DNA from: Granulicella rosea
GTDB lineage: Bacteria > Acidobacteriota > Terriglobia > Terriglobales > Acidobacteriaceae
Assembly: GCF_900188085.1 (NCBI RefSeq)
Contig: NZ_FZOU01000008.1
Span: 1-64,000, forward strand
Direction: 5' to 3'
Length of the DNA: 64,000 nucleotides
A model generated the notes under the pieces. That model saw only the letters and a program-made list of their open reading frames with translations. It was not told where the DNA came from and made no database searches. The translations under genes and the position numbers were made by a program. Positions 15,448 through 23,293 of the stretch are shown one piece after another. How positions within the stretch are numbered: the stretch's first letter is position 1; every line of letters begins with the position of its first letter.

Positions 15448-17868
15448 TCATTGCACGTTGACGGTGAGGGTGACTGACTGCGTCAGCGGGTTCGTTCCGG
15501 GGCCCGCCGCGGTCACCGTAAGAGTCTGCGCGCCCGCGGCCAGGCGCTTGCCGATGTTGTTCTCCGCGCAGCCACACAACGATGCGAGGGGAAGAAAGAC
15601 GAGAGCCAGCGCGAGCATGAGAAGACGGGGGTGACGGCGTCGCTTGAATCCCAGGCCCAGAACCCCCGCAAAGGGCAGGTACGCCAGGGCATACAACGGC
15701 GGCGAACGGCGCAGACTTGAGGTCGTAGCGACCGCTCCTACCGAGAGATTGACGGTCACGCTTCCGTTCACGGGAACGGAAGCGGAGGCTGGCGTAAACG
15801 CACATCCGAGAGAGCTCGGGCCGGTGCAGCTCAGGGAGAGTAGCTGGACCGCGGGTCCGAGGCCCGTGAAGGTCAGCGTCGTCTGCGCAGCCTGTCCGGG
15901 CGCCACGCTCAACGTTGTCGAACTGGCGGTCATGGCGAAGCTGTCCACGTTGACCGTCACGGTGTTCGAGGTCGACCCGGCGTAGCTGTTGTCGCCTGAA
16001 TACTTCACGGAGTATGTGTAGCTGCCGAGAGCAAGAGCGGAGGTCGTGTAGGTAGCGACTCCCGATGCCGGCAGCGCCGTCGCCAGCAGTACCGTTGTTC
16101 CCTGCAGGAAGGTCACCGTCCCTGTAGGCGTGCCGGTAGAGGTCACCGTTGCCGTCAGCGTCACCGTCTGGCCGGGGTAGGTCATGGTTGTCGTCGCGGC
16201 CAGCCCTGTCGTCGCGGGCGTAAGTTGACCTATGAGCTGAATCTGCTGCACAGGCAGTATGCCGTCGGTGGTGTAGGTCAAGGTAGCGGCGCTTGTGCCC
16301 AGGTGCGTGGGCGCATAGGTAATGGCGACGTTGCAGCTCGCACCGGGCTGCAGCGAGGCCTGGGTGCAGGTGTTCAACGCCGAAGTGGTGGCGATGGCGT
16401 AGTCGCCTGCATTCGTTCCACCGAACAGAGGAACGCCTCCGGTGAAGTCGAGCGCGGCATTGCCGGTGTTGGTCAGCGTCACCGTCTGCGGCGCGCTCGT
16501 GCTGCCGACCGCCTGCCCCACGAAGGTGAGGATACCCTGCGAGACCTCACGAATGCGGAGGTTGGTTGCGTCGGTAATGTACAACCTGCCCGCCCCATCG
16601 ACCGCGACGCAACGGATGCCGTTCAGTTGCGCGCTTGCCGCGGCGCCTCCGTCGCCTGCGAAGCCCGCGGTCGCGCTTCCGGCGACGGTCGTCATGATGC
16701 CCGTCGAACCGTTGACCTCCGTGACGAACGCGTAGCCGTTATCGGCGATGTAGACATCTCCGGCCGCATCGAGGGCGACCATCGTGGGCGAGTTCAGCGC
16801 GGACGCGCTTGCCAGTCCGCCATACGGCGTATGCGCGGAGCCGCCGCCCGCGACGAGGTAGATGTTTCCCGGCGTCGGCGTCGCAGTCGTCTTGTTCTCG
16901 ATATTGATGAGAGCCGCGGCCTGAGTCCCTCCCTCGTAGACCACCTTGATTTCATGGTTCGACTTGTCGGCGATGTAGACGTCGCCGGCGGCGTCCACCG
17001 CCAGACCGTACGGCGCATTCAGCAGGGCCGAGGTCGCGGCCCCGTTCAAGCCGGAGGAGCCTGCGGTACCCATACCACTGCCACCGCCGGCAAAGGTGCT
17101 GATCACACCCGTCTTCGCACTGACAACGCGGATGGCGTTGTTTCCCTGGTCGACGAGATACATATCGCCCGCCGTATCGAACTTCACATCGTTGACTCCG
17201 CGCAGGGCAACGCCTGCGGCCGTGGCCAGCGACCCGTCGCCGGTGTAACCACTGGTCGCGGAGTTGCCGGCAACCGCATACGTTGCGCCCAGCACCGGCG
17301 CGGTCACACCGGCCTCGAGCGCGATGAGATTCGAGCCCGCAGTGCCGGTGCCTCCCCCATAGACGACCCATACCTTGTTCGTGCCGAGGTCGTTGAGGTA
17401 GACGTCGCCCGCAAGGTCGATACCGAGGGTGGCGCCCGGCTTGAAGAGAGCGGCGGACGCCAGCGTGCCGTTGACCGGCGTGCCGCCCGTGCCTTCCTTA
17501 CCGGCAATCAGATAAATGTTGCCCACCACGGGAGCCGTCACCGTGGGATTCTCCGCCGTGATGAGCTTTGCCGCAGCGGCGCCGCCCGCATACACCACGC
17601 GCACCGTGAAGCTTACATCATCCACAAAGAAGACGTCGCCCGCGCTGTCGGCCGCGATTCCGCGAATGCCGTTCGTGATCAGTGCGTTTCCCGCCGGGCC
17701 GCCATCGCCGGTAAATCCGGACGTTCCATTGCCGGCAAGCGTGGTGATGATGCCCTGTTGAAAGGTGAGCGCGCCGATCGCGGCGCCTCCCGGTTGCTGA
17801 GCGTAGCCATGCGGTAGAAGCGCCATCAGGCAGCCGCCGCAGAGCGCAATGCGTGTCTTCCAGTTCAT
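15448..17868 (-). CDS. NHL-repeat/Ig-like surface protein with double-membrane-segment tail
   Basis: 806 aa. I start it at ATG 17868, behind GGGAGAAGG, giving the signal peptide MNWKTRIALCGGCLMALLPHG; upstream codons in this frame overlap the receptor gene. Residues 30-440 are NHL repeats (GFTGDGGPAGNALI, AVDAAGDVYIADKSNHEIKVVY) with a conserved insert ending in LITAENPTVTAPVVG. Then comes a choice-of-anchor-D domain (TVTLTNTGNAALDF, CNVAITYAP) and a Big-type Ig domain (TPTGTVTFLQGTTVL, YSVKYSGDNSYAGSTS). The C-terminus has a hydrophobic stretch, KRRRHPR, a second hydrophobic stretch, CGCAEN and a 40-residue beta-like tail. It starts 47 bp after the TonB receptor gene and is very likely co-transcribed, suggesting a surface partner of that receptor. 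Confidence 0.85.
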   Translation of the reverse strand: MNWKTRIALCGGCLMALLPHGYAQQPGGAAIGALTFQQGIITTLAGNGTSGFTGDGGPAGNALITNGIRGIAADSAGDVFFVDDVSFTVRVVYAGGAAAAKLITAENPTVTAPVVGNIYLIAGKEGTGGTPVNGTLASAALFKPGATLGIDLAGDVYLNDLGTNKVWVVYGGGTGTAGSNLIALEAGVTAPVLGATYAVAGNSATSGYTGDGSLATAAGVALRGVNDVKFDTAGDMYLVDQGNNAIRVVSAKTGVISTFAGGGSGMGTAGSSGLNGAATSALLNAPYGLAVDAAGDVYIADKSNHEIKVVYEGGTQAAALINIENKTTATPTPGNIYLVAGGGSAHTPYGGLASASALNSPTMVALDAAGDVYIADNGYAFVTEVNGSTGIMTTVAGSATAGFAGDGGAAASAQLNGIRCVAVDGAGRLYITDATNLRIREVSQGILTFVGQAVGSTSAPQTVTLTNTGNAALDFTGGVPLFGGTNAGDYAIATTSALNTCTQASLQPGASCNVAITYAPTHLGTSAATLTYTTDGILPVQQIQLIGQLTPATTGLAATTTMTYPGQTVTLTATVTSTGTPTGTVTFLQGTTVLLATALPASGVATYTTSALALGSYTYSVKYSGDNSYAGSTSNTVTVNVDSFAMTASSTTLSVAPGQAAQTTLTFTGLGPAVQLLSLSCTGPSSLGCAFTPASASVPVNGSVTVNLSVGAVATTSSLRRSPPLYALAYLPFAGVLGLGFKRRRHPRLLMLALALVFLPLASLCGCAENNIGKRLAAGAQTLTVTAAGPGTNPLTQSVTLTVNVQ

Positions 17869-17915
17869 GAACCTTCTCCCATATCGATCGACATCCGAAG
17901 CCATTGCTGCGAGCC

Positions 17916-20900
17916 TTAGAACGTGAGCCTGCCGCCGAGCTGAAGCTCGCGAGCATTTCCCTGCTGCGACGTCGATTCCCCGAATGCAACGTTGTTGCTG
18001 ATGCTCCGGTTGGCCGGTGTCGCGAAGTTCGTTCGGTTCAGGGCGTTGAAGGCGTCCAGCCGAAGCTGGAAGGTATAACGCCGTTCGATGTGAAACTCCT
18101 TCTGCAGGCTGGCGTCGTAGTTGGCGAAGCCCGGCCCGTACATGGAGTTGCGCTGCTCGTTGCCGTAGGTAAACTCCGTTGTCGTATTCGGGCACGTCGT
18201 GCTGCCGGAAGGACATGTGTACTGACCGCTGGAGTTCATCACGGCTCCGTCGGACGGGCACTCACCCGGGATGCAGAACGCGGCGATATTGATCATCGGC
18301 GTCTTGGCGGGCGAGCCACCCTTGAGAATCTGCGGCACTCCGGGAACGATGTTCGGCCTGCCGCTCGGATAGTTGCCCAGCGTGCCGATCGAGGTGAACG
18401 ACGCAGACATCGGAAGACCATCGTAAAGAGTTAGCACGCCAGAGACACGCCATCCCCCTACAACCGCATCGGTGATCGTTCCAGCATGGCGAAGAAGACG
18501 CTTTCCCTTGCCCACCGGCAGTTGATAGATATGGCTGAATACGTAGTAGAGCCTGGAGTAATAGTCCAGATTGCCGTAGTCCTGGCGAATATTCAGAGGA
18601 TTAGTCACTCCTCCATCGTTGAAGGCGTCGACGCCAAGCCCCTTGCTCCATTGAAAGTCCATGCTGAGGGTGAGATCGGTAAATCGCCGCCGAATCGCCG
18701 CCTGAAACTGATTGAAGTTCGTGGAGGTATTGAACTGCTCGTAAGAGATCGTCCCCCAGGGCTGATAGGGCCGAATGGTCTGGACGTTCGTCAGCCCGGT
18801 CGCGAGCGGCTGCGGCACAGGATTGTTCAACGGATACGGATCGGCGAGATGCGTTCCGAGGTTGCCGACGTAGCTGACGCGAAGCGCGGTGTTGTGGATG
18901 AACTCCCACTCCACGCTAAGGTTCATCTGCTGATTGTAGGGCTGCTTCGGTCGCGGCTCGACTGCGCTCACCGAAGGACCGCCTGTGCTGGAGGTGCTAT
19001 TGAACGGATTTGCCCATGTGAGCTGCGGCGTGTTGGTCCCGCCCGTTCCAGACGGCTGTTGGTAGGTTGTGGCTTTGATAAAAGGAGGGCTGTTCCCGAG
19101 GCCATTGATAAAGGGTGGGAAGTAGTTGTAGATCAGCGCGTAGCCGCCCCGCATAACAAGGGTTCCCTTGTCGTTCATTCTGAGAGCGAAGCCAACGTGA
19201 GGTCCGAAGTTCAGATTCTGGGTTTTGTAGTAGTTGTTGTAGTTGATTCCGACGGTGTCGCCGTTGACGATATACGGCTGCGGATAGGCAGCGACGAGAT
19301 TCGGATCCTCCTGTCCGGAGATGTAGACCTCTGCCCCGGCTCCGCCATTCATCGCGGGATAGAAGTTCGCGAGACCGCCCCGTGTTCTGCCAAAAGGAAA
19401 GGTCTTCTCATAACGCAACCCGAGATTCAACGTAAGCCGTGGCGTAGCCAGCCAGTTATCCTGCACATACAAACCATAGGACGATCCCGTCGCGTCGAAG
19501 AGGTTGTTCTTGTTCTGCGTTTGGGAGGTGAACATGTTCCCCATCAGAAAGTCGGCGAAGGCATACGCGACATTCTTGTTCTCCGTCGCCCCAGCCGCGC
19601 CCGCTGTGCAGGTTTGGGCGCTGAAGCAACCGACGAAGGTAAACGAACCGGGATAAGAACCTCCCTGTCCGGAGCGCTGTCGAAGATACTGTGCTCCTGC
19701 CGCCATGGAGTGACGGCCATGCACGAACGTTACATTGTCGTTGAACTGGTAGATATGCTGCGCATTGAAGTAGTTGCTGGATGCATCGGCGATGCCGGAA
19801 AGACCGTAGATGCCGACGGTCGGCAGGCCGCCGTAACCCGCGGGAGCGTTCGGCACGCCCGGAACGAGCGCGCCCGGATTAATCTGGGGATTCTGCGACT
19901 CGCGCGGGTCGTGCTCCTGGTTGTAGCCCGCGACAAATTCATTCACGATATTGGCTGAGACAATCCTCGTGTAGTTGAAGACGACGTTCTTGCTCAACGT
20001 ACCCGTTCCGGAGTAGTTGCCGAACAGCGGCGCGGCATTAGCCAGATCCGGTCCCACATACGGTCCACCATTTACCTGGTAGTACCGCAGACTGAAGTGA
20101 TCTTTCGGAGAAAACTGGTAGTCCCCGCGCAGAGACCAGCGGAAGTTCTTCTGATAGGTCGGACTGCCATAGATGAAGTCGGTGATGGAGGAGGAGCCGA
20201 CCTGGCCCGCGGCGCAGTTCGGAGCAAGATTGGTCGGGTAATAGCAGCCCTGCGGCCCGCTGCCCAGGATGCCGCCATTCGGTTTCGGAAAGAACCCCAA
20301 GAGATACTTCGATATGGGACTAATCGCGGAGTCGGGAACCTGGCAGCACAATCCCGCCGCATCTTTGGGCAGTTGGGCGCCCGTGTTCGGGTTTACCATC
20401 TGCGTAATCCCGAGATAGTTCGATATCGGGCCAAGGTCGCCGGTCAACATCTCCGGTGAGGGCTGGGTCGTGGGGATGGCCTTCGACTGAACGAGGCGAA
20501 GATCCTCGACGGTCGCCCAGAAGAATAGCTTGTTCCGGATGATCGGACCGCCGAACGAGCCGCCGAACTCATTGCGGTTGAAGTGCGGCCGTGGATTGAG
20601 CGGAAAGTATCCGGCGCCCGAGAGATATCTGTTGCGATTGAACTCGAAGGCCGACCCATGAAACTGATTTCCGCCGGCCTTGGTAACGATAAGCACCTGC
20701 GACCCGGCGCGGCCGAATCTCGCCGGCGCCGCCGAACCGATGACGGTGAACTGTGCGATGCCATCGAAGGAGGGTACGGGGCCCGCGATACGGGCGTTGA
20801 AGATGTCGTTCTGGCTGATGCCATCGACCGTGGCCGATGTGCCGCCCTGAAAGCTGCTGCCAGCGACGAGCGGATTGCTTGTGGAGCGCTGAACGCCCGG

Positions 20901-21434
20901 CGCAAGCGCCAGCAACCCATAGATCGTGTCTCGCCCGTCGAGCGGTGTGTTCTCGATCTGGCGGCTGTCGATCACCGTGCTGATCTCCGGGCTGTCCGTC
21001 GTAATAACGGGCGAGGCCGAGGTGATCTCCAGCACCTCCGTTGCCGTTCCGATCTTCATCACGATATTCTGCCGGATGGTCTGAGCTACATCGAGAACGA
21101 TCCCTCTGGCCGCGGCCTCTTCAAACCCTTCGTGCTTCACAATCACGGTGTAAGTTCCCGGATCGATCGTCGAAAAAGTGTAGTCTCCCCTGGAGTCCGT
21201 CGTGGCCTGGAGCACGGCTCCGGTTCCCTGGTTCTGCAGTTCGACCGACGCGGCTGGGATCACGGCATCGGAGCTGTCGGAGACGCGACCGAGAATCGAT
21301 CCCTTGGTAGATTGCGCGGATGCGCTCGCGACGCCCACCGCGACGCAGAGCAGGAGCAACCACGCATGAGACAGCATCTTGCAGAAGCGAGTTGCGGTCT
21401 CTAGCCGCCAGATGAAAGAAACTTTGCGGTTCAC
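17916..21434 (-). CDS. Oar-like TonB-dependent receptor
   Basis: 1172 aa from GTG 21434, set by AAGGAG eight bases upstream; the open frame to 21515 runs through the promoter and is rejected. A signal peptide (MLSHAWLLLLCVAVGVASASAQ) is followed by a carboxypeptidase-regulatory domain (GSILGRVSDSSDAVIPAASV). Then comes a plug domain (STVIDSRQIENTPLDGRD, LLALAPGVQ) and a long beta-barrel with many NRNEFGGSFGGP-type loops. It ends in ELQLGGRLTF, with the terminal Phe typical of outer-membrane barrels. This family replaces SusC-like receptors in Acidobacteriota and has no SusD beside it. It probably imports oligosaccharides. An NHL/Ig protein gene follows in the same transcript, and a LacI-like element lies upstream. 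Confidence 0.9.
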   Translation of the reverse strand: MNRKVSFIWRLETATRFCKMLSHAWLLLLCVAVGVASASAQSTKGSILGRVSDSSDAVIPAASVELQNQGTGAVLQATTDSRGDYTFSTIDPGTYTVIVKHEGFEEAAARGIVLDVAQTIRQNIVMKIGTATEVLEITSASPVITTDSPEISTVIDSRQIENTPLDGRDTIYGLLALAPGVQRSTSNPLVAGSSFQGGTSATVDGISQNDIFNARIAGPVPSFDGIAQFTVIGSAAPARFGRAGSQVLIVTKAGGNQFHGSAFEFNRNRYLSGAGYFPLNPRPHFNRNEFGGSFGGPIIRNKLFFWATVEDLRLVQSKAIPTTQPSPEMLTGDLGPISNYLGITQMVNPNTGAQLPKDAAGLCCQVPDSAISPISKYLLGFFPKPNGGILGSGPQGCYYPTNLAPNCAAGQVGSSSITDFIYGSPTYQKNFRWSLRGDYQFSPKDHFSLRYYQVNGGPYVGPDLANAAPLFGNYSGTGTLSKNVVFNYTRIVSANIVNEFVAGYNQEHDPRESQNPQINPGALVPGVPNAPAGYGGLPTVGIYGLSGIADASSNYFNAQHIYQFNDNVTFVHGRHSMAAGAQYLRQRSGQGGSYPGSFTFVGCFSAQTCTAGAAGATENKNVAYAFADFLMGNMFTSQTQNKNNLFDATGSSYGLYVQDNWLATPRLTLNLGLRYEKTFPFGRTRGGLANFYPAMNGGAGAEVYISGQEDPNLVAAYPQPYIVNGDTVGINYNNYYKTQNLNFGPHVGFALRMNDKGTLVMRGGYALIYNYFPPFINGLGNSPPFIKATTYQQPSGTGGTNTPQLTWANPFNSTSSTGGPSVSAVEPRPKQPYNQQMNLSVEWEFIHNTALRVSYVGNLGTHLADPYPLNNPVPQPLATGLTNVQTIRPYQPWGTISYEQFNTSTNFNQFQAAIRRRFTDLTLSMDFQWSKGLGVDAFNDGGVTNPLNIRQDYGNLDYYSRLYYVFSHIYQLPVGKGKRLLRHAGTITDAVVGGWRVSGVLTLYDGLPMSASFTSIGTLGNYPSGRPNIVPGVPQILKGGSPAKTPMINIAAFCIPGECPSDGAVMNSSGQYTCPSGSTTCPNTTTEFTYGNEQRNSMYGPGFANYDASLQKEFHIERRYTFQLRLDAFNALNRTNFATPANRSISNNVAFGESTSQQGNARELQLGGRLTF

Positions 21435-21896
21435 CGATACATCTCCTTGAGGGCGCTTCTCAAATCGGACCGCTCGAAATTGGCGATTGCAAAATGAGAA
21501 CGTTATTTGTCTCAAGCAAACTACTGCTTCATTCCCCCTTTTGTCAATCCTTGTTTGTGATTTGATTGAGGAGCAATCGTTTCAGCATTCAAACTCGACT
21601 CGTTATCGTTTTCGCTCTCCTCCGGCTCACAGGCAGCGCGCGAAACGGCGGCGGGCCGTTCTCGGTCGTATCTACGAATCGGAGAGCGGTCGAGGGGGAA
21701 ATCCTCTCAGCGTGTAAGAAATCGCAGCCTCAGCCTCAGATAGGTTTCTGAAAGCTACGGGGCACGTACAGCGGCAGCGATAGACCGTCCGCGTGCTTGC
21801 GTTGCGCAGGTGTACGGAGAGACGACAGGCTGAATTCGCCGTGCTTGTGGACGACAAGCATGCGGGCGAGTGTTGGAAAGCGGACGGCCGTTCGCT
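21435..21896 (-). promoter_or_regulatory. Upstream region of the TonB receptor gene
   Basis: A 462-bp gap. Near the receptor, AAATGAGAACGTTATT (motif A, core 21496-21508) sits 62 bp before the GTG. A TTGACA lies on the minus strand at 21542-21547 (plus strand TGTCAA), about 40 bp further up; a matching -10 is not obvious. The DNA from 21516 to about 21620 is AT-rich. From 21720 to 21896 there is GC-rich sequence beyond the stop of the DUF1501 gene in which I see no gene. Confidence 0.5.
21496..21508 (-). promoter_or_regulatory. LacI-like operator candidate (motif A, site 3)
   Basis: GAGAACGTTATTT shares GAGAACGTTAT with 3868-3878 and the flank AAATGAGAACG with 10342-10352. It is placed 60-75 bp upstream of the receptor's GTG, where repressor binding would be effective. 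Confidence 0.55.
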
Positions 21897-23240
21897 CTAG
21901 ACGAAGCCCAGGTTGTTCAAGCTGAAGCTGCCCAGAGTTGGAAAGATGTTGGCGAGTTGCGAGGCGCTGACTCCAAACCATTGCGCCAGGGTCGACGCAT
22001 ACTGGACGCTTGCGGTCGTGGGAATCCATCTTCCGTTCGAACCCGAATCGTCCGGACCGGCCAACGCCAGATTCGGGAAGGTTCCGTACATCTGTCCACC
22101 CTTTACGGCGCCGCCCATCACAATGTGGTGCGAGCCCCAGGCATGGTCGGAACCAGTGTTCGAGTTCGGCTGGAAGGTCCGGCTGAAGTCCGACATGGTG
22201 AAGCTGGTGACGCTGTTCTGGACGCCGAGCTCGACCGTGGATTGATAGAAGGCCGCCATCGCCGGACCAATCTGGGCCAGCAGCGCGCCTTGCAGGGCGA
22301 TCTGGTTTGCGTGGGTATCGAAGTTGCCCACGCCCGCGAAGAAGATCTGCCGCTGCACGCCCAGCGCCGATCGTACCTCGATGATCTGCGCGATCTGCTT
22401 CAACTGCGCGGCCAGGCTGTTCCCGGTGGGAAAGACCGTCTGCAGAGGCGAGACCGACTGCACCGCATCCGACAACGTCTTTGCGTAGGAGTAGGCGTTC
22501 GAGGTGATGTTGTTGTCCGCCTGCACCAGCGACAAACCGGAGCTGAAGTTCAGCAACGCCTGCGCCGTCGCCTGCTGGGCTGCGCATTCCGTCGCGCCCT
22601 CGGAGCATGCGGCGCCGCCGAGATTGCCCGGGCTGACCGAGACCGGCGTGCTGCCGGCGCCATCGCAGAAGAGCGTGTCTCCCGCGACCGAAGCGATCAT
22701 GGGAATCCTCGCATTCGGGTTGTAACTCAGGTTCATCGTATCGGCGATGCGGCCTGCCCAGCCTGTTGTCGTGGCGCCGGATGGCGATGCATTCTGCCAC
22801 TCCAACTGCTGGTCGGCGTGCGAGAAGAGGTTCGTCGGCGCCGTGCCGCCGGCCAGATACTGCGACCGGTTGGTCGGCTCGATCAATGTGCCGACGTTGG
22901 TCACCAGCGCCGCCGTTTTGTTGGCGAAGAGCGTCTGGATATCGGGCAGGTTCGGGTTCAACGCAAAGTCCGGCGCGCTCCCCAGCTGCAGCAAGGTGTT
23001 CTGCGCCAGCGCCAGCGGCCCGCGAATCTTCGAGTAACTCGCGTATCCGTTGGCGTCGAACGGAATCAGCATATTGTTCGCGTCGTTGCCGCCGTACAGG
23101 AAGATGCAGACCAGCGCCTTATACCCCGCCCCGCCGGCCTGCGCGAAGGAGTTCAGCATCCCGAACGGACGCAGGCCGGCTGCGTTGCCGGCCGCGGCGA
23201 GTGAGGCGTACTTGATAAAGCTGCGTCGCGAGCTAGCCAT
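21897..23240 (-). CDS. DUF1501 domain protein, Tat-exported
   Basis: 447 aa. The N-terminus SSRRSFIKYASLAAAG is a twin-arginine signal. The body matches DUF1501 (PF07394): YKALVCIFLYGGNDANNMLIP near the start, then GWAGRIADTMN, FTMSDFSRTFQPNSN and GSDHAWGSHHIVMGGAVKG near the end. DUF1501 proteins are sulfatase-like in fold and almost always encoded beside a DUF1800 gene, as here (53 bp away). No biochemical role is firmly known; export of a folded metalloprotein is inferred from the Tat signal. Confidence 0.88.
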   Translation of the reverse strand: MASSRRSFIKYASLAAAGNAAGLRPFGMLNSFAQAGGAGYKALVCIFLYGGNDANNMLIPFDANGYASYSKIRGPLALAQNTLLQLGSAPDFALNPNLPDIQTLFANKTAALVTNVGTLIEPTNRSQYLAGGTAPTNLFSHADQQLEWQNASPSGATTTGWAGRIADTMNLSYNPNARIPMIASVAGDTLFCDGAGSTPVSVSPGNLGGAACSEGATECAAQQATAQALLNFSSGLSLVQADNNITSNAYSYAKTLSDAVQSVSPLQTVFPTGNSLAAQLKQIAQIIEVRSALGVQRQIFFAGVGNFDTHANQIALQGALLAQIGPAMAAFYQSTVELGVQNSVTSFTMSDFSRTFQPNSNTGSDHAWGSHHIVMGGAVKGGQMYGTFPNLALAGPDDSGSNGRWIPTTASVQYASTLAQWFGVSASQLANIFPTLGSFSLNNLGFV

Positions 23241-23293
23241 GATCCTGCTTCCCTGGTGACTTCGTTGATTTCGGCTCGCGCCTGCGCGAAGTC

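Noticed and set aside
17869..18261. N-terminal extension of the NHL/Ig protein into the receptor gene
   Set aside because: The extra 131 codons are antisense-frame shadow of the receptor's end; ATG 17868 has a ribosome-binding site and signal peptide.
21435..21515. Longer start of the first TonB receptor
   Set aside because: It would translate the promoter/operator DNA; GTG 21434 has AAGGAG at ideal distance and the signal peptide follows.
21736..22800. Minus-strand frame extending beyond the DUF1501 gene
   Set aside because: Most of it overlaps DUF1501 in another frame; the unique tail (21736-21896) has no domain.
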